The position numbers were made by a program, and so were the translations under genes. This document shows, in pieces, positions 8,139 through 16,257 of a DNA stretch of 64,000 nt. Each line of letters begins with the position of its first letter. The stretch's first letter is position 1. Under the pieces are notes generated by a model. The model saw only the letters and a program-made list of their open reading frames with translations, did not search any database and was not told where the DNA came from. The stretch is from Olleya sediminilitoris (GTDB taxonomy: Bacteria > Bacteroidota > Bacteroidia > Flavobacteriales > Flavobacteriaceae). Location of the stretch: NCBI RefSeq assembly GCF_016785945.1, contig NZ_JAEMEF010000006.1:98917-162916 (forward strand), given 5' to 3'.

Positions 8139-9569
8139 TTATTTAATCCAAGTTTGAGGATCTACTATATTTTCTCCTGTATTTGCTTTCCCTTCGGTAG
8201 GGTCATAATGCTCCATTTTTCCTGCAGAATTTTTTTTAAGTATTTCATAATGTAAATGACAATCAGTTCCATTTTCTTTAGCCTTAGCAGAAGCACCTAT
8301 TTCACCAATAACTTGTCCTTTTTTAATCTTATCTCCTATATCTACTAAAAAAACACTTAAATGAAAATATTTTGTTTGAAAAGTTCCATCTTTAGACTGT
8401 ATCGTTACTCTTCTTCCTGCTCGTTGTTTTTTATCATCATTTTCTTGTGCCTGTATTACAATACCGTCATGGGTAGCTATTACAAGAGCACCATAATCAT
8501 CATATCCAGAACCAAAATTTATATCAATTCCATTATGATTATGTCCATTTCTAGGCCCAAAAGGACTTCCAAATCTTCTTTTATGTCCATTATGAAATTC
8601 TCTAACTGGCCAACCCCCTTCATTATTTGATAAAGTTTCACCTTTACAATAGTCAAAACCAAATTCTTTTAAAAATCCTGGTTTTAAATGTAAATCAGTA
8701 ATACCCTTTACTTCTTCTCTATAAAACTTACGGTAATTCATCAAACAGCTATCACTCATATGTTCTGCTGGTTGATAGGTAGTACGATCTGGCATTAGAT
8801 ACCTACTTTTTTTATGTTCAAAAGGTATACCTTCATTAGGTAAACTAGCCCAAATTTTACTCGCTTTTGTTCTAATAGCTTTTTCTATTTGCCCTTCAGC
8901 AAGTAATTTTATTAGTCCTTTTTCATGATGTTTCATATAAATAATACACAGCTTATCTTGAGAAAGTGCAGAAAAATCTGGTATATTATATTTAGCGATA
9001 AGGTTTCTTGCAGGAATAGGTTCACCTACCTTTTTATGGTCTTTAACTATATACCCTTGTAGTGTCCAATAAGTTTCTCTCAACATTTGATATGCACCTG
9101 CAGCACTAGAACCTAAATATACAGTTTCTGGATGCTTACTTAAATCAGTCATGGTTTGATGTCCATAAGAAGTTGTATAGCCTTTTTCTCCTACAGATCC
9201 TTCTCCTACACGTAACATTCTCATAAATGCCCTAACTCTTGCTTCTGCATAACAAATTTCACCTGTTTCACTTCCTTCCCCAAAAATAAGTTTCATGTGA
9301 TTTATAAAAGCAATAGGATGGAAGTGAAACACATTTTGAGTGTTAGGAAAGATTCTAGGTAATTTTTCCTCATTGTCATTTTCTGTGGTCTTATCAGTAG
9401 TCTCTTCTGTTTTAACTGCTTCAGTTGTATCTGGATTATTGGAGGTTGATAAATTAGTAGGTTCTTCAACTATTCCTCCTCTAAAATCTAAACCAGTATT
9501 TTTGTTGTTTGTTTCTGGTTTAGGTTTAGGTGGATTGTACGTTTTTTTGCTAGCTTCTTTCCAGAACAT
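8139..9569 (-). CDS. Toxin module: lambda-type lytic transglycosylase plus M23 endopeptidase
   Basis: Toxin end of an effector. Residues 1-80 are a low-complexity Thr/Glu/Pro linker, and 81-95 is the marker FHFHPIAFINHMKLI. Residues about 107-255 match lambda endolysin (GH104): catalytic Glu123 in MLRVGEGS, SAAGAYQML and the closing KIWASLPNEG. Residues about 330-450 are an M23 (LytM) metallopeptidase with zinc ligands H345-NGI-D349 and H438-L-H440, plus H403. One polypeptide could thus cut both glycan and peptide bonds of peptidoglycan. The frame stays open upstream of the annotated ATG as far as about 9755 and continues the 9737-10312 gene across a one-base deletion, so this is the 3' part of a broken gene. 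Confidence 0.85.
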   Translation of the reverse strand: MFWKEASKKTYNPPKPKPETNNKNTGLDFRGGIVEEPTNLSTSNNPDTTEAVKTEETTDKTTENDNEEKLPRIFPNTQNVFHFHPIAFINHMKLIFGEGSETGEICYAEARVRAFMRMLRVGEGSVGEKGYTTSYGHQTMTDLSKHPETVYLGSSAAGAYQMLRETYWTLQGYIVKDHKKVGEPIPARNLIAKYNIPDFSALSQDKLCIIYMKHHEKGLIKLLAEGQIEKAIRTKASKIWASLPNEGIPFEHKKSRYLMPDRTTYQPAEHMSDSCLMNYRKFYREEVKGITDLHLKPGFLKEFGFDYCKGETLSNNEGGWPVREFHNGHKRRFGSPFGPRNGHNHNGIDINFGSGYDDYGALVIATHDGIVIQAQENDDKKQRAGRRVTIQSKDGTFQTKYFHLSVFLVDIGDKIKKGQVIGEIGASAKAKENGTDCHLHYEILKKNSAGKMEHYDPTEGKANTGENIVDPQTWIK

Positions 9570-9745
9570 TAGTTTATCTACTTGATCATCTATTGCATTA
9601 AGTTCACCTTCTTTTAATTCATCAACAGATCCTCTGTATTCTTCAGGTTGTTTATTAATAAAATAATCGTAAAAACCAGCAACTTCTGTTCTTATTTCAC
9701 TTTTTTTATAGGACCATTCGTTTTTATGTTTACAAACTATTTTAG

Positions 9746-9751
9746 AAAAAA
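9746..9751 (-). other. Frameshift point at a six-base homopolymer
   Basis: Minus-strand T6 in GAC-TTT-TTT-CTA. With T7 the reading becomes DFFSKIVCKHKNEW and continues into the downstream toxin frame; with T6 it stops four codons later. Upstream and downstream halves both align to one continuous effector (989 aa), so a single-base deletion, a sequencing error or slippage are the options. Confidence 0.75.
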
Positions 9752-10262
9752 GTCTTGAAACTCTTTGGATCTGTATGCTAGGTCTATTTCATGGCTAGAT
9801 ATTACATTACTGTGGTTTCTGTCCATTTGATACCATAGCGCATTTACTAAATCTGTTTCAGAATTTTCTTCGCCTAAATAGTCTTGTACTACGTACATAT
9901 ATTCTTTAATACCATCTTCAATTATATTGAACCCAAATTTATCCCAATTATATGCACTAAACAAATTTTTTTTAGCTATCATGGAAGATTTTATCCATCC
10001 TTTTTGCGTGTAAACTCCAGATTTACTGTCAATAATTTGTTTACAAACTACTGATTTGTATTTACCTTCTGTAGTTGTAATTTCTTTAGAATGGTTTATG
10101 TCTATTATAGCATCTTTAGAGGTACAAATAGGATCTAGAGTTTTATTATTATCTGGCATGACCCAATATACTTTTTGTACGTCAGAAAGTAATTTTGTTT
10201 TTTCGCCACTCTTAGCATTACGTTTGCCATCTTTTATTATTTTATTAGTGTTTTCATACTCA

Positions 10263-10292
10263 ATGTGGCACTCGTTACAAACGAGCGCTAAC
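10263..10292. repeat. REP-like palindrome, copy 2 (inside an open frame)
   Basis: CTCGTT-ACA-AACGAG stem followed by CGCTAACGAGG. The 9737-10312 frame reads through it as LSSLALVCNECH, which shows that the frame starts inside repeat DNA rather than at a native start. Confidence 0.55.
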
Positions 10293-10555
10293 GAGGAAAG
10301 ACAAACAGACAATTTTTAGACTGATAAAAAAAATGCTTACCAATAAAAAGTTTAAAGACTTTTTCGCTAAAAATGCTGCAACACTTTAAAAAAAACAAAG
10401 CTCTAAGAACATTTTTTTAACCTTTTAAGCTGTCAGACATACTGGGTTCATACAATAAAATTACAAAAAACTAAAGATCAGTATCTTAATAAGATATTTC
10501 TAATAATAGGGGAAAGATACGGGGAAAGTAAATAGCTATTTAAAATTTACACAAT

Positions 10556-10585
10556 AAAAAACCACAGCTACCAAACTGCGGTTAT
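10556..10585 (-). terminator. Hairpin terminator downstream of the 10657 lipoprotein
   Basis: Minus strand AACCGCAG, loop TTTGGTAG, CTGTGGTTTTTT. Same element type as at 7080 and 4996. Confidence 0.6.
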
Positions 10586-10605
10586 ATGTTATTTTTTTAG
10601 TTGCA

Positions 10606-10632
10606 CGAGCAAGATGCTCGCGCTAGCGGGGG
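10606..10632. repeat. REP-like palindrome, copy 3
   Basis: CACGAGCA-AGA-TGCTCGCGCTAGCGGGGGG: 6-bp perfect stem CGAGCA/TGCTCG with a 3-nt loop and a G-run tail. It is the GC-richest spot in this part of the window. Confidence 0.6.
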
Positions 10633-10656
10633 GTAATTTGATACACTACCAACTTA

Positions 10657-11184
10657 TTACAAATCTCTTAAATCAGAGTCTTTTAAGCTAAAAAAAGCAT
10701 CTTCCCCAACTTCTTTTTCATTGATTAATGCCCATTTTCCATTTCTTTGATATTTATAAATTTTTACAACTGCAGGAAAACTGTAATCATAATAACTAGG
10801 TTCATCGTAACCTTCATAAATTGGCTCTAACTTTTCTCCTGGAAAATATAAAGCTACTATATCATAATTATCAAAAAGATGAAGAGAATTATTAAGGTTT
10901 TCTAAATCTTTATTGATGTTATTCTCTGAAAAATACTCTGTTTTTTTAGGATAAAAATAGATTATTAAATCACATTTATTACTATTGTAAGTATATTTTA
11001 GTAGTCTTTTTTTAAAATCAATTTTTTTCTCAATACAACAATCTTTAAGGTCAAAAAAATTAACTTTTGAATAAGTGATACTATCTACGCTCTCAACAAG
11101 TATTAGAGGTTTTGAAACCTCTTTTTTTTTGTTTTTTTTACAAGCAACAATTGCTAATATTAATACTATATATATGTATTTCAT
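10657..11184 (-). CDS. Lipoprotein, candidate immunity protein to the NlpC/P60-like toxin
   Basis: 175 aa with a short lipoprotein signal MKYIYIVLILAIVAC (Cys15) and a Lys-rich tether (KKNKKKEVSK). No recognised domain; the C-terminal half has aromatic strands (YDYSFPAVVKIYKYQRNGKW). It starts 3 bp after the stop of the 11188-11781 toxin module on the same strand, matching the toxin-then-lipoprotein order of the array. Exported anchoring fits neutralising a peptidoglycan amidase in the periplasm. Function inferred from position. Confidence 0.6.
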   Translation of the reverse strand: MKYIYIVLILAIVACKKNKKKEVSKPLILVESVDSITYSKVNFFDLKDCCIEKKIDFKKRLLKYTYNSNKCDLIIYFYPKKTEYFSENNINKDLENLNNSLHLFDNYDIVALYFPGEKLEPIYEGYDEPSYYDYSFPAVVKIYKYQRNGKWALINEKEVGEDAFFSLKDSDLRDL

Positions 11185-11187
11185 TTT

Positions 11188-11781
11188 TTATTTTTTACTT
11201 GGTGTAATAAATCTACAAGGGTCTGCTGTATATCTTTTTGTTACTGTTGGATGATTTATTAGATGTCTCGAAGTTCTTTTCCATTTCAATTTAGCAACTC
11301 CTTGTAAATTAATTGCTTTTGAGGCACCGTGAGGTCTTTCTTTAAAATTAATAGCTTCTATGGTAGTTACTACATCATCACTTTTGTTGTAATCAACTAC
11401 TACTCCTGTATGACCGTTAGAGCCTGAATGATTTACCCACAAGAAGATATCCCCCTTTTTAGGAATATAATTTTCATCTTGTACGACTAGTAAATCTGGG
11501 TGTTTTTTTGCAAACTTATCTAAACCAGAAGTGTTTAGATGTTTAACCTTCTCGCTCCATCCAATTTTTTGAAGATATCTACATACTAATTCTGAACAAT
11601 CAGAGTATTTTAACGCTTCATCTGATTCAGATGTTCTTAAGGTTGGTCCTTCTTGAACATATAAAACTTTATAATTGCTTCTTACATCTGCTTTTTCATG
11701 ACTAATAGCTATGGATTCTAACCATTCAATTCCTGCTTGTATATCTAAACCACTACCACAAATCAACTTCATATGCTCCAC
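11188..11781 (-). CDS. Orphan toxin module: NlpC/P60- or CHAP-like cysteine amidase
   Basis: Papain-fold amidase likely to cut peptidoglycan peptides. Catalytic Cys62 in KYSDCSELVCRYL, then GDIFLWVNHSG and His124 in SNGHTGVVVDY give the Cys-then-His order of NlpC/P60 and CHAP enzymes. The N terminus is the end of the shared linker (EHMKLI). The outer start is a GTG at 11779-11781, and the Met of HMKLI is at 11770-11772. Upstream the same frame encodes the linker but is closed by TAA at 11881-11883 (GCA-GAA in sister copies became GCT-TAA). The module is therefore detached from any delivery domain. No identified signal peptide, as expected for a domain delivered by a spike. Confidence 0.78.
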   Translation of the reverse strand: MEHMKLICGSGLDIQAGIEWLESIAISHEKADVRSNYKVLYVQEGPTLRTSESDEALKYSDCSELVCRYLQKIGWSEKVKHLNTSGLDKFAKKHPDLLVVQDENYIPKKGDIFLWVNHSGSNGHTGVVVDYNKSDDVVTTIEAINFKERPHGASKAINLQGVAKLKWKRTSRHLINHPTVTKRYTADPCRFITPSKK

Positions 11782-12058
11782 AAAAGCAATTGGATGAAAA
11801 TGATAAATACTAGAACTATCAGTAGTAGGAAATGTTCTTTTTTCTTTTGGTTTTTCTTTTCCGTTATAATATTGGTCAGCTTAAGCTACATCACCATCAG
11901 TAATTTGATCCCAAAAACACAGATTATTAATTTTTTCTTCTAACAAAACTTTTTTTGCATCACGCGCTTCTTCTAATTTTGTTTTTTTAGCTTCTGAAGC
12001 TAAATTTACTCCTTTTTCGTATACTTTGTCTATTTCTGTGTTGAATAGAGTTTATTGT
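11782..12058 (-). pseudogene. Linker remnant of the NlpC/P60-like module with an in-frame stop
   Basis: Minus strand encodes FNTEIDKVYEKGVNLAS, then KLEEARDAKKVLLEEKINN, CFWDQITDGDVA, stop (11881-11883), ADQYYNGKEKPKEK, then DSSSIYHFHPIAF in frame with the toxin. Homology to the 989-aa effector gene begins at the same residue as in the 6805-6915 remnant. DNA identity to that gene is high by eye. Confidence 0.78.
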
Positions 12059-12216
12059 AGCTAAAAGATATACTTTTTTAATTGTGGCTTATACGTTATT
12101 TTTTATATATTTAAGTTACGCTTACATCTTCAGGTAGAAAATAAAAATTTCGTGTTTATAATGATTAATATGGAGTTATAAAACGTTAAAACTAAACAAG
12201 CCTTTATCTCATGGAA

Positions 12217-12252
12217 AAAAATCTACAACCTATAGCAAGCTGTGGTTTTTTA
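12217..12252 (-). terminator. Degenerate hairpin downstream of the 12308 lipoprotein
   Basis: CTACAACC and GGTTTTTT-flanked CCACAGC arms around TATAGCAAG, with T-rich flanks on both strands. Weaker than the hairpin at 7080. Confidence 0.4.
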
Positions 12253-12275
12253 TATACTTTTATTCTCTTTATAGG

Positions 12276-12300
12276 GTGTTAGTTGTAAACTAGAACCAGC
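12276..12300. repeat. REP-like palindrome, copy 4
   Basis: TTAGTT-GTA-AACTAG stem followed by AACCAGCGTGAGA. A diverged member of the same palindrome family as at 7144, 10263 and 10606. Confidence 0.4.
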
Positions 12301-12307
12301 GTGAGAG

Positions 12308-12778
12308 CTAACCAGCCCCTCCAGAACTTAAAATTTTCACTTTACCATCTTTCTTGACAATGTCATACCAATAAGTAGATTCTACAAAGTGCTCTTCTTC
12401 TCCATCATCAAATATCTCACTACAGTCAAAGAAATACAATAATGTATCACAAGATTTCTTTTTCAGATTTTCCCTAGCTTGACAGGTCCTATCCAAATAT
12501 CGTTTTTTTAATTCTACTCTGAATTCTTTTGGTAATTCGATTAATGTTTGATCTACGTTATTTATATTTTTTTCTAAACCTTTAAAAAAGGAGTTGAGCT
12601 TAGTGATTTCTGCTTCATTAAAGCATGGAGAAATGCTTTCTTTTTTAATAACATTGTTTTCTTTCTCTAAAGTTGCAACACTTTTTATTTTAACACTATT
12701 CTTCCCTGTCGATTGATTAGAATTCCTGCAACTAACAGACCCTACTAATAATATAGCTAAGATTACTTTTTTTATCAT
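12308..12778 (-). CDS. Lipoprotein, candidate immunity protein to the CHAP effector
   Basis: Start chosen at the ATG at 12776-12778 (MIKKVILAILLVGSVSC), which gives a clean lipoprotein signal with Cys17 and lies 1 bp after the effector stop; a longer frame from 12811 would overlap the effector. The mature part is 140 residues, mostly helical and charged, with several Cys (PCFNEAEI, DRTCQARENLKKKSC, FFDCSEI) that could form disulfides in the periplasm. No family recognised. The tight spacing to the 989-aa effector makes it the best immunity candidate of the four. Confidence 0.7.
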   Translation of the reverse strand: MIKKVILAILLVGSVSCRNSNQSTGKNSVKIKSVATLEKENNVIKKESISPCFNEAEITKLNSFFKGLEKNINNVDQTLIELPKEFRVELKKRYLDRTCQARENLKKKSCDTLLYFFDCSEIFDDGEEEHFVESTYWYDIVKKDGKVKILSSGGAG

Positions 12779-12779
12779 T

Positions 12780-15749
12780 TTATCTACTTGATTTATAACT
12801 TCCGTCCGCATTTTTATTCATTTCAGGAAGAGTAAAAGATTGAACTTTATATTTCTTGGGCTTCATAATTGCAAATTCTTGACCTATTTTGACTGTCCCA
12901 TATTTTATTTGTTGTTCTCCTGCAACCCTACTACCCTGATTACCTCCAATGTAAACATATCTATTTGTCATTGAGTTTTTTCCAACAATAAATGCGCAAT
13001 GTGAATAACTCAATACAATTACAGCTCCTACAAAGGCTTCAGTTTCTTCTCCTTCTTTCCAACCATCTGCAGCTTTGCTTTTTGCCGCAGCTTTTAAATT
13101 ACCATGTGGCCCCCAATCGAATGCATATGAGTTAGCTCCAGAATTAATTTTTTTGTAACTCTTTGTTTGATCAAAGCACCAACTGACAAATGATGCACAC
13201 CAAGCTATTTTATAATTATGTCCCTTGGCTGTACCTGCATTATGATACTCTGATATTTTCTCTTTCAACGGACTCTCTTTCTCTTTAATTCCTTTGTAAG
13301 TTTCAAACTCCTGCAATATATATTCTACCCAAGGTGCTTGTGTTGGTGCAGTAATCAACTTCATATGTTCAACAAAAGCAATTGGATGGAAATGATAAAT
13401 ACTAGAACTATCAACAGGAAAAGTTCTTTTTTCTTCTGGTTTTACTTTTCCGTTATAATGTTGGTCAGCTTCTGCTACATCGCCATCAGTAATTTGATCC
13501 CAAAAACAAAGATTATTTATTTTTTCTTCTAACAAAACTTTTTTTGCATCACGTGCTTCTTCTAGTTTTATTTTTTTATCTCCTGTAGCTAAATTTACTC
13601 CTTTTTCGTATACTTTGTCTATTTCTGTGTTAAAATCACTGATTTTATTTTTAATATCCCATTCATTAAAATGTTTACAAATAAGCCTACTTAAATCTTT
13701 TACAGCAGTATCTTTTTGCATTGCATTGTTCAACTCGTTTTCTGTTAAGAGGTTGTTTTGGTCATCATCGTATTTTTTTAGCTTTTCCCATACTTTGTTA
13801 ACAAATTTTTTAGGGGTATTATTAGTAAAAGATTCGCCAAAATGATAAAAATAGTTGTTGTCAGGGTCTTCAAAAACTTCCCAACCATAACTTTCATCTA
13901 ACCAATTGTAAGGGTTTATAAATGTTAAATCACTTTTTTTAATCCAACCTTTATTTGTTTTTTGTTTTCCTTTACCTTGTACGTTATACCAGTCTATATC
14001 TTTATTATCTTTTGTAGTAGATATTTTACGTGCGGTTATTTTTTCAGTCGTTATTATGTCTGTATTTGTTTTTTTAGGTTCTTCTTCGTAATAACTTTTA
14101 ATATCTTGTGTTAAAGTAACCCAAGTATTTTTATCCCCTACTACCTCAGTATTATCAACCCAGTATTTTTTGTTTTCTTTTGGGTGATTATATTTTAACT
14201 TTCTATACTTTATATGTTTGGCATCTTTGCTTCTTGCTATAGATTCAGCTTTTTTTGTTGTTTTTGAAAATTCACCATTGGCATCTTTTTTCATGTAGTC
14301 AGAAAAGTAAAGTTTTTTGACACTCGAATCTAATAAATTATTAAAATCAGAATTTACTTTTTCAAAAGAACTTATTTGATAATATTTACCAGTTGAGTTC
14401 CATTTTATTCTATTATCAAAAGTCACTATTCCTTCTATATCTTCAAAACCTATTTGGGTGTAATGGTCTTTGATTTCTAATATTTTAACCTTGGTGTCTT
14501 TTTTTAAAAAATTACAAGGCTTTGCAATCTGTAGAGTTTTTCCTTTAGGAATTTCTATAGTTGTCTGATTATCGTCACCAACATGATTTTTTAAAAAATT
14601 ATCGACTTCAGTATCATCTGTAAAAACTTCTAAATGAACACAATTGTATGCGTTTTGCTTTTCAAAAGAATATTGTGCTGGTACACCAATTATATCTCCA
14701 GCTTTAATTGATGTGTCTACATTTTTTACACTATTTAAAACGATGTCATTTTTTAAGGTTTTTTTTATTTTTAAATCTTTTTTTAGGATGTATTCTTCTT
14801 TTCCTTTGATTTTTACCCACTCATTATCTACTATTTCTATTTCTCCTAAATCATTTTCTTTTTTTTCAACTCTAATAAAATCACTTTTACTATTTGGTTT
14901 TTTTCTTACAATAGCTCCTTTTTCTGATGTAGGTATGATATCTTCCTCGATATTAATTATAATAGTACCGTCTTTTAAACTTTTAACTCTGTCACCTGAA
15001 GTAGCCATAAAAAGGTCATGATCTCCCTTATAGTATACAGGAGTATAAGTTGTTTTATGTTGGTATATCCAATGATCGACAGAAAAAGAAGCTCCTAAGA
15101 TATAGCCTTCTTCTTTAGTACGAATTTTTTTGGTAGCAGAGTTAACATCGTAAGTAACTTCTGTGCCTTTAGGTAAAACGTGCTTTACCTTGCCTCTTTT
15201 TACTTTTTTTCTATCTATAGTTACTGTTTCTAAATCAGTTCCTGATCTTAGGCGTAATCCTTTTTGTTGTGCCTTACCTGAAACTTTTGCTGTATATTTT
15301 GCATATAAATCCGGAATGTTTTTACCATTATTTTTTTCTAGTTCCTTCTTTGGCATCAAATGCATATATAAACTGTAAAACCTAAGTTTTTGCGTAGTAG
15401 GTTCTTCATCTTTATTTTTTTGCTTACCTGGACTTTCGTAATTATGTTGGACGAGTATAAAACTATTAGAATACTTTCTTTGTGTGTCTTTTTCTAATAA
15501 ATAGTCTTCTGCAAATCTGTAAGCTATAATTCTACCATCTGCAATTGCACGAACACAATTAGACCCTTCTATATGTATGCCTCCATGCCAAGAACTTAAT
15601 CGTCCTATAGGGTAAAAGCCAAAGCTATTGTTGTGTCCATAATAACGTTCGTTTAACTCTTCGTTAGTTAATTCTTTTTGTACAACGTTTTTATTAGATA
15701 ACTCTCTATCTGATGGTAAAATTGGATATGATATTTTTTTTAGACTCAT
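12780..15749 (-). CDS. PAAR-associated effector with C-terminal CHAP-type amidase domain
   Basis: 989-aa effector, the only intact one in the locus. N-terminal about 40-370: a degenerate M23-like fold (WHGGIHIEG has no zinc-binding Asp, and CVHLEVF replaces HLH), interrupted by SH3-like segments (KGLRLRSGTD; GAIVRKKPNSKS). Middle 370-640: more SH3-like repeats. EF-hand-type loop DDDQNNLLTENE at 661-672. Linker with marker YHFHPIAFVEHMKLI at 785-799. C-terminal 800-960: CHAP/NlpC-type amidase with Cys851 (AWCASFVSWC), His917 (SYSHCAFIVG) and YIGGNQG. It lies 4 bp downstream of the PAAR gene and 1 bp upstream of its lipoprotein. Predicted to be carried on the VgrG/PAAR spike and to cut peptidoglycan in target cells. 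Confidence 0.85.
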   Translation of the reverse strand: MSLKKISYPILPSDRELSNKNVVQKELTNEELNERYYGHNNSFGFYPIGRLSSWHGGIHIEGSNCVRAIADGRIIAYRFAEDYLLEKDTQRKYSNSFILVQHNYESPGKQKNKDEEPTTQKLRFYSLYMHLMPKKELEKNNGKNIPDLYAKYTAKVSGKAQQKGLRLRSGTDLETVTIDRKKVKRGKVKHVLPKGTEVTYDVNSATKKIRTKEEGYILGASFSVDHWIYQHKTTYTPVYYKGDHDLFMATSGDRVKSLKDGTIIINIEEDIIPTSEKGAIVRKKPNSKSDFIRVEKKENDLGEIEIVDNEWVKIKGKEEYILKKDLKIKKTLKNDIVLNSVKNVDTSIKAGDIIGVPAQYSFEKQNAYNCVHLEVFTDDTEVDNFLKNHVGDDNQTTIEIPKGKTLQIAKPCNFLKKDTKVKILEIKDHYTQIGFEDIEGIVTFDNRIKWNSTGKYYQISSFEKVNSDFNNLLDSSVKKLYFSDYMKKDANGEFSKTTKKAESIARSKDAKHIKYRKLKYNHPKENKKYWVDNTEVVGDKNTWVTLTQDIKSYYEEEPKKTNTDIITTEKITARKISTTKDNKDIDWYNVQGKGKQKTNKGWIKKSDLTFINPYNWLDESYGWEVFEDPDNNYFYHFGESFTNNTPKKFVNKVWEKLKKYDDDQNNLLTENELNNAMQKDTAVKDLSRLICKHFNEWDIKNKISDFNTEIDKVYEKGVNLATGDKKIKLEEARDAKKVLLEEKINNLCFWDQITDGDVAEADQHYNGKVKPEEKRTFPVDSSSIYHFHPIAFVEHMKLITAPTQAPWVEYILQEFETYKGIKEKESPLKEKISEYHNAGTAKGHNYKIAWCASFVSWCFDQTKSYKKINSGANSYAFDWGPHGNLKAAAKSKAADGWKEGEETEAFVGAVIVLSYSHCAFIVGKNSMTNRYVYIGGNQGSRVAGEQQIKYGTVKIGQEFAIMKPKKYKVQSFTLPEMNKNADGSYKSSR

Positions 15750-15753
15750 AAAT

Positions 15754-16245
15754 TTATATACTAAAATCTAATAAACTTAAATACCCATTTTTTTCTGCTT
15801 CCTCACGAAGCGCCTCTTGCTGTGCTATAGCCTCATTTAATTGGCTTCTGCGACCTGTTATAGACGCCATGACTTTTAGTGTAGGATTAATTGTTGGAAA
15901 TGGTATTTTATGAATAGGCATTACTGATGTGGTTGGGCTAACACCTGTGCCAATTAATACGGTTGGTTCGCCTTGAGTTATTTGTCCACCATGTGCAGTT
16001 AAGCTACCTACGGTTGCTGCAGGTTTTCCGCCAATTAAAACGGTACCTTCACCCATAACTATTGTGTCTGGTGGTCCAATACACGTACATAAATCACCCA
16101 TTACTGCTGCAGATTTACCACCAATTAATACTGTTGGTACACCTGGTCCAACTACTGGTCCACCGACATGAGGTGGAGGAGGAGTTCCTGGGTTTAACAT
16201 TGGGCATACATGCATGCTTCCTATTGTTGCTGCTGGTCCTGGCAT
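15754..16245 (-). CDS. PAAR-domain spike-tip protein
   Basis: 163 aa. The PAAR repeat pattern fills residues 1-115: PAATIGSMHVCPM, then GGPVVGPGVPTVLIGGKSAA, CTCIGPPDTIVMGEGTVLIGG, and HGGQITQGEPTVLIGTG, with the Cys and His residues that bind the tip metal. It caps the VgrG trimer and docks effectors. A short C-terminal tail (about 40 residues, LNEAIAQQEALREEAEKNG) is helical and may contact the effector encoded 4 bp downstream. Starts 12 bp after vgrG. Confidence 0.93.
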   Translation of the reverse strand: MPGPAATIGSMHVCPMLNPGTPPPPHVGGPVVGPGVPTVLIGGKSAAVMGDLCTCIGPPDTIVMGEGTVLIGGKPAATVGSLTAHGGQITQGEPTVLIGTGVSPTTSVMPIHKIPFPTINPTLKVMASITGRRSQLNEAIAQQEALREEAEKNGYLSLLDFSI

Positions 16246-16257
16246 AATTTTTAGGGT

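Larger units (their letters stand above)
9737..10312 (-). pseudogene. 5' part of the frame-shifted transglycosylase/M23 effector
   Basis: 191-aa N-terminal fragment. It carries the region that precedes the linker in the 989-aa effector: GWIKSS, then NLFSAYNWDKFGFNIIEDG (compare FINPYNWLDESYGWEVFED), then an EF-hand-like loop at 164-175 (DRNHSNVISSHE). At the A6 run 9746-9751 one added base would join it in frame to SKIVCKHKNEW, aligning with SRLICKHFNEW of the intact effector and leading straight into the 8139-9569 frame. Residues 5-18 are translated from a REP-like palindrome, so the true N terminus (spike-binding part) is missing. Both ends indicate a decayed or donor gene. Confidence 0.75.
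10313..10656. other. Module spacer with hairpin and REP-like palindrome
   Basis: Non-coding. It holds a CCACAG/CTGCGG hairpin at 10556-10585, the strongest REP-like palindrome at 10606-10632, and otherwise AT-rich DNA with no frame. It may contain the promoter of the truncated effector upstream, but no clear -7 box was found. Confidence 0.55.
12059..12307. other. Module spacer, homologous to 6916-7188
   Basis: Non-coding spacer holding the second copy of the 6960-7070 sequence (about 12110-12205), a degenerate hairpin at 12217-12252 and a REP-like palindrome at 12276-12296. Confidence 0.6.

Noticed and set aside
10056..10319. Plus-strand 87-aa frame over the truncated effector
   Set aside because: No start context or homology, and it lies entirely opposite a frame with clear similarity to the 989-aa effector.
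12308..12811. Longer start for the lipoprotein at 12308
   Set aside because: The 11 extra residues overlap the effector gene and would hide the lipoprotein signal peptide beginning at 12778.
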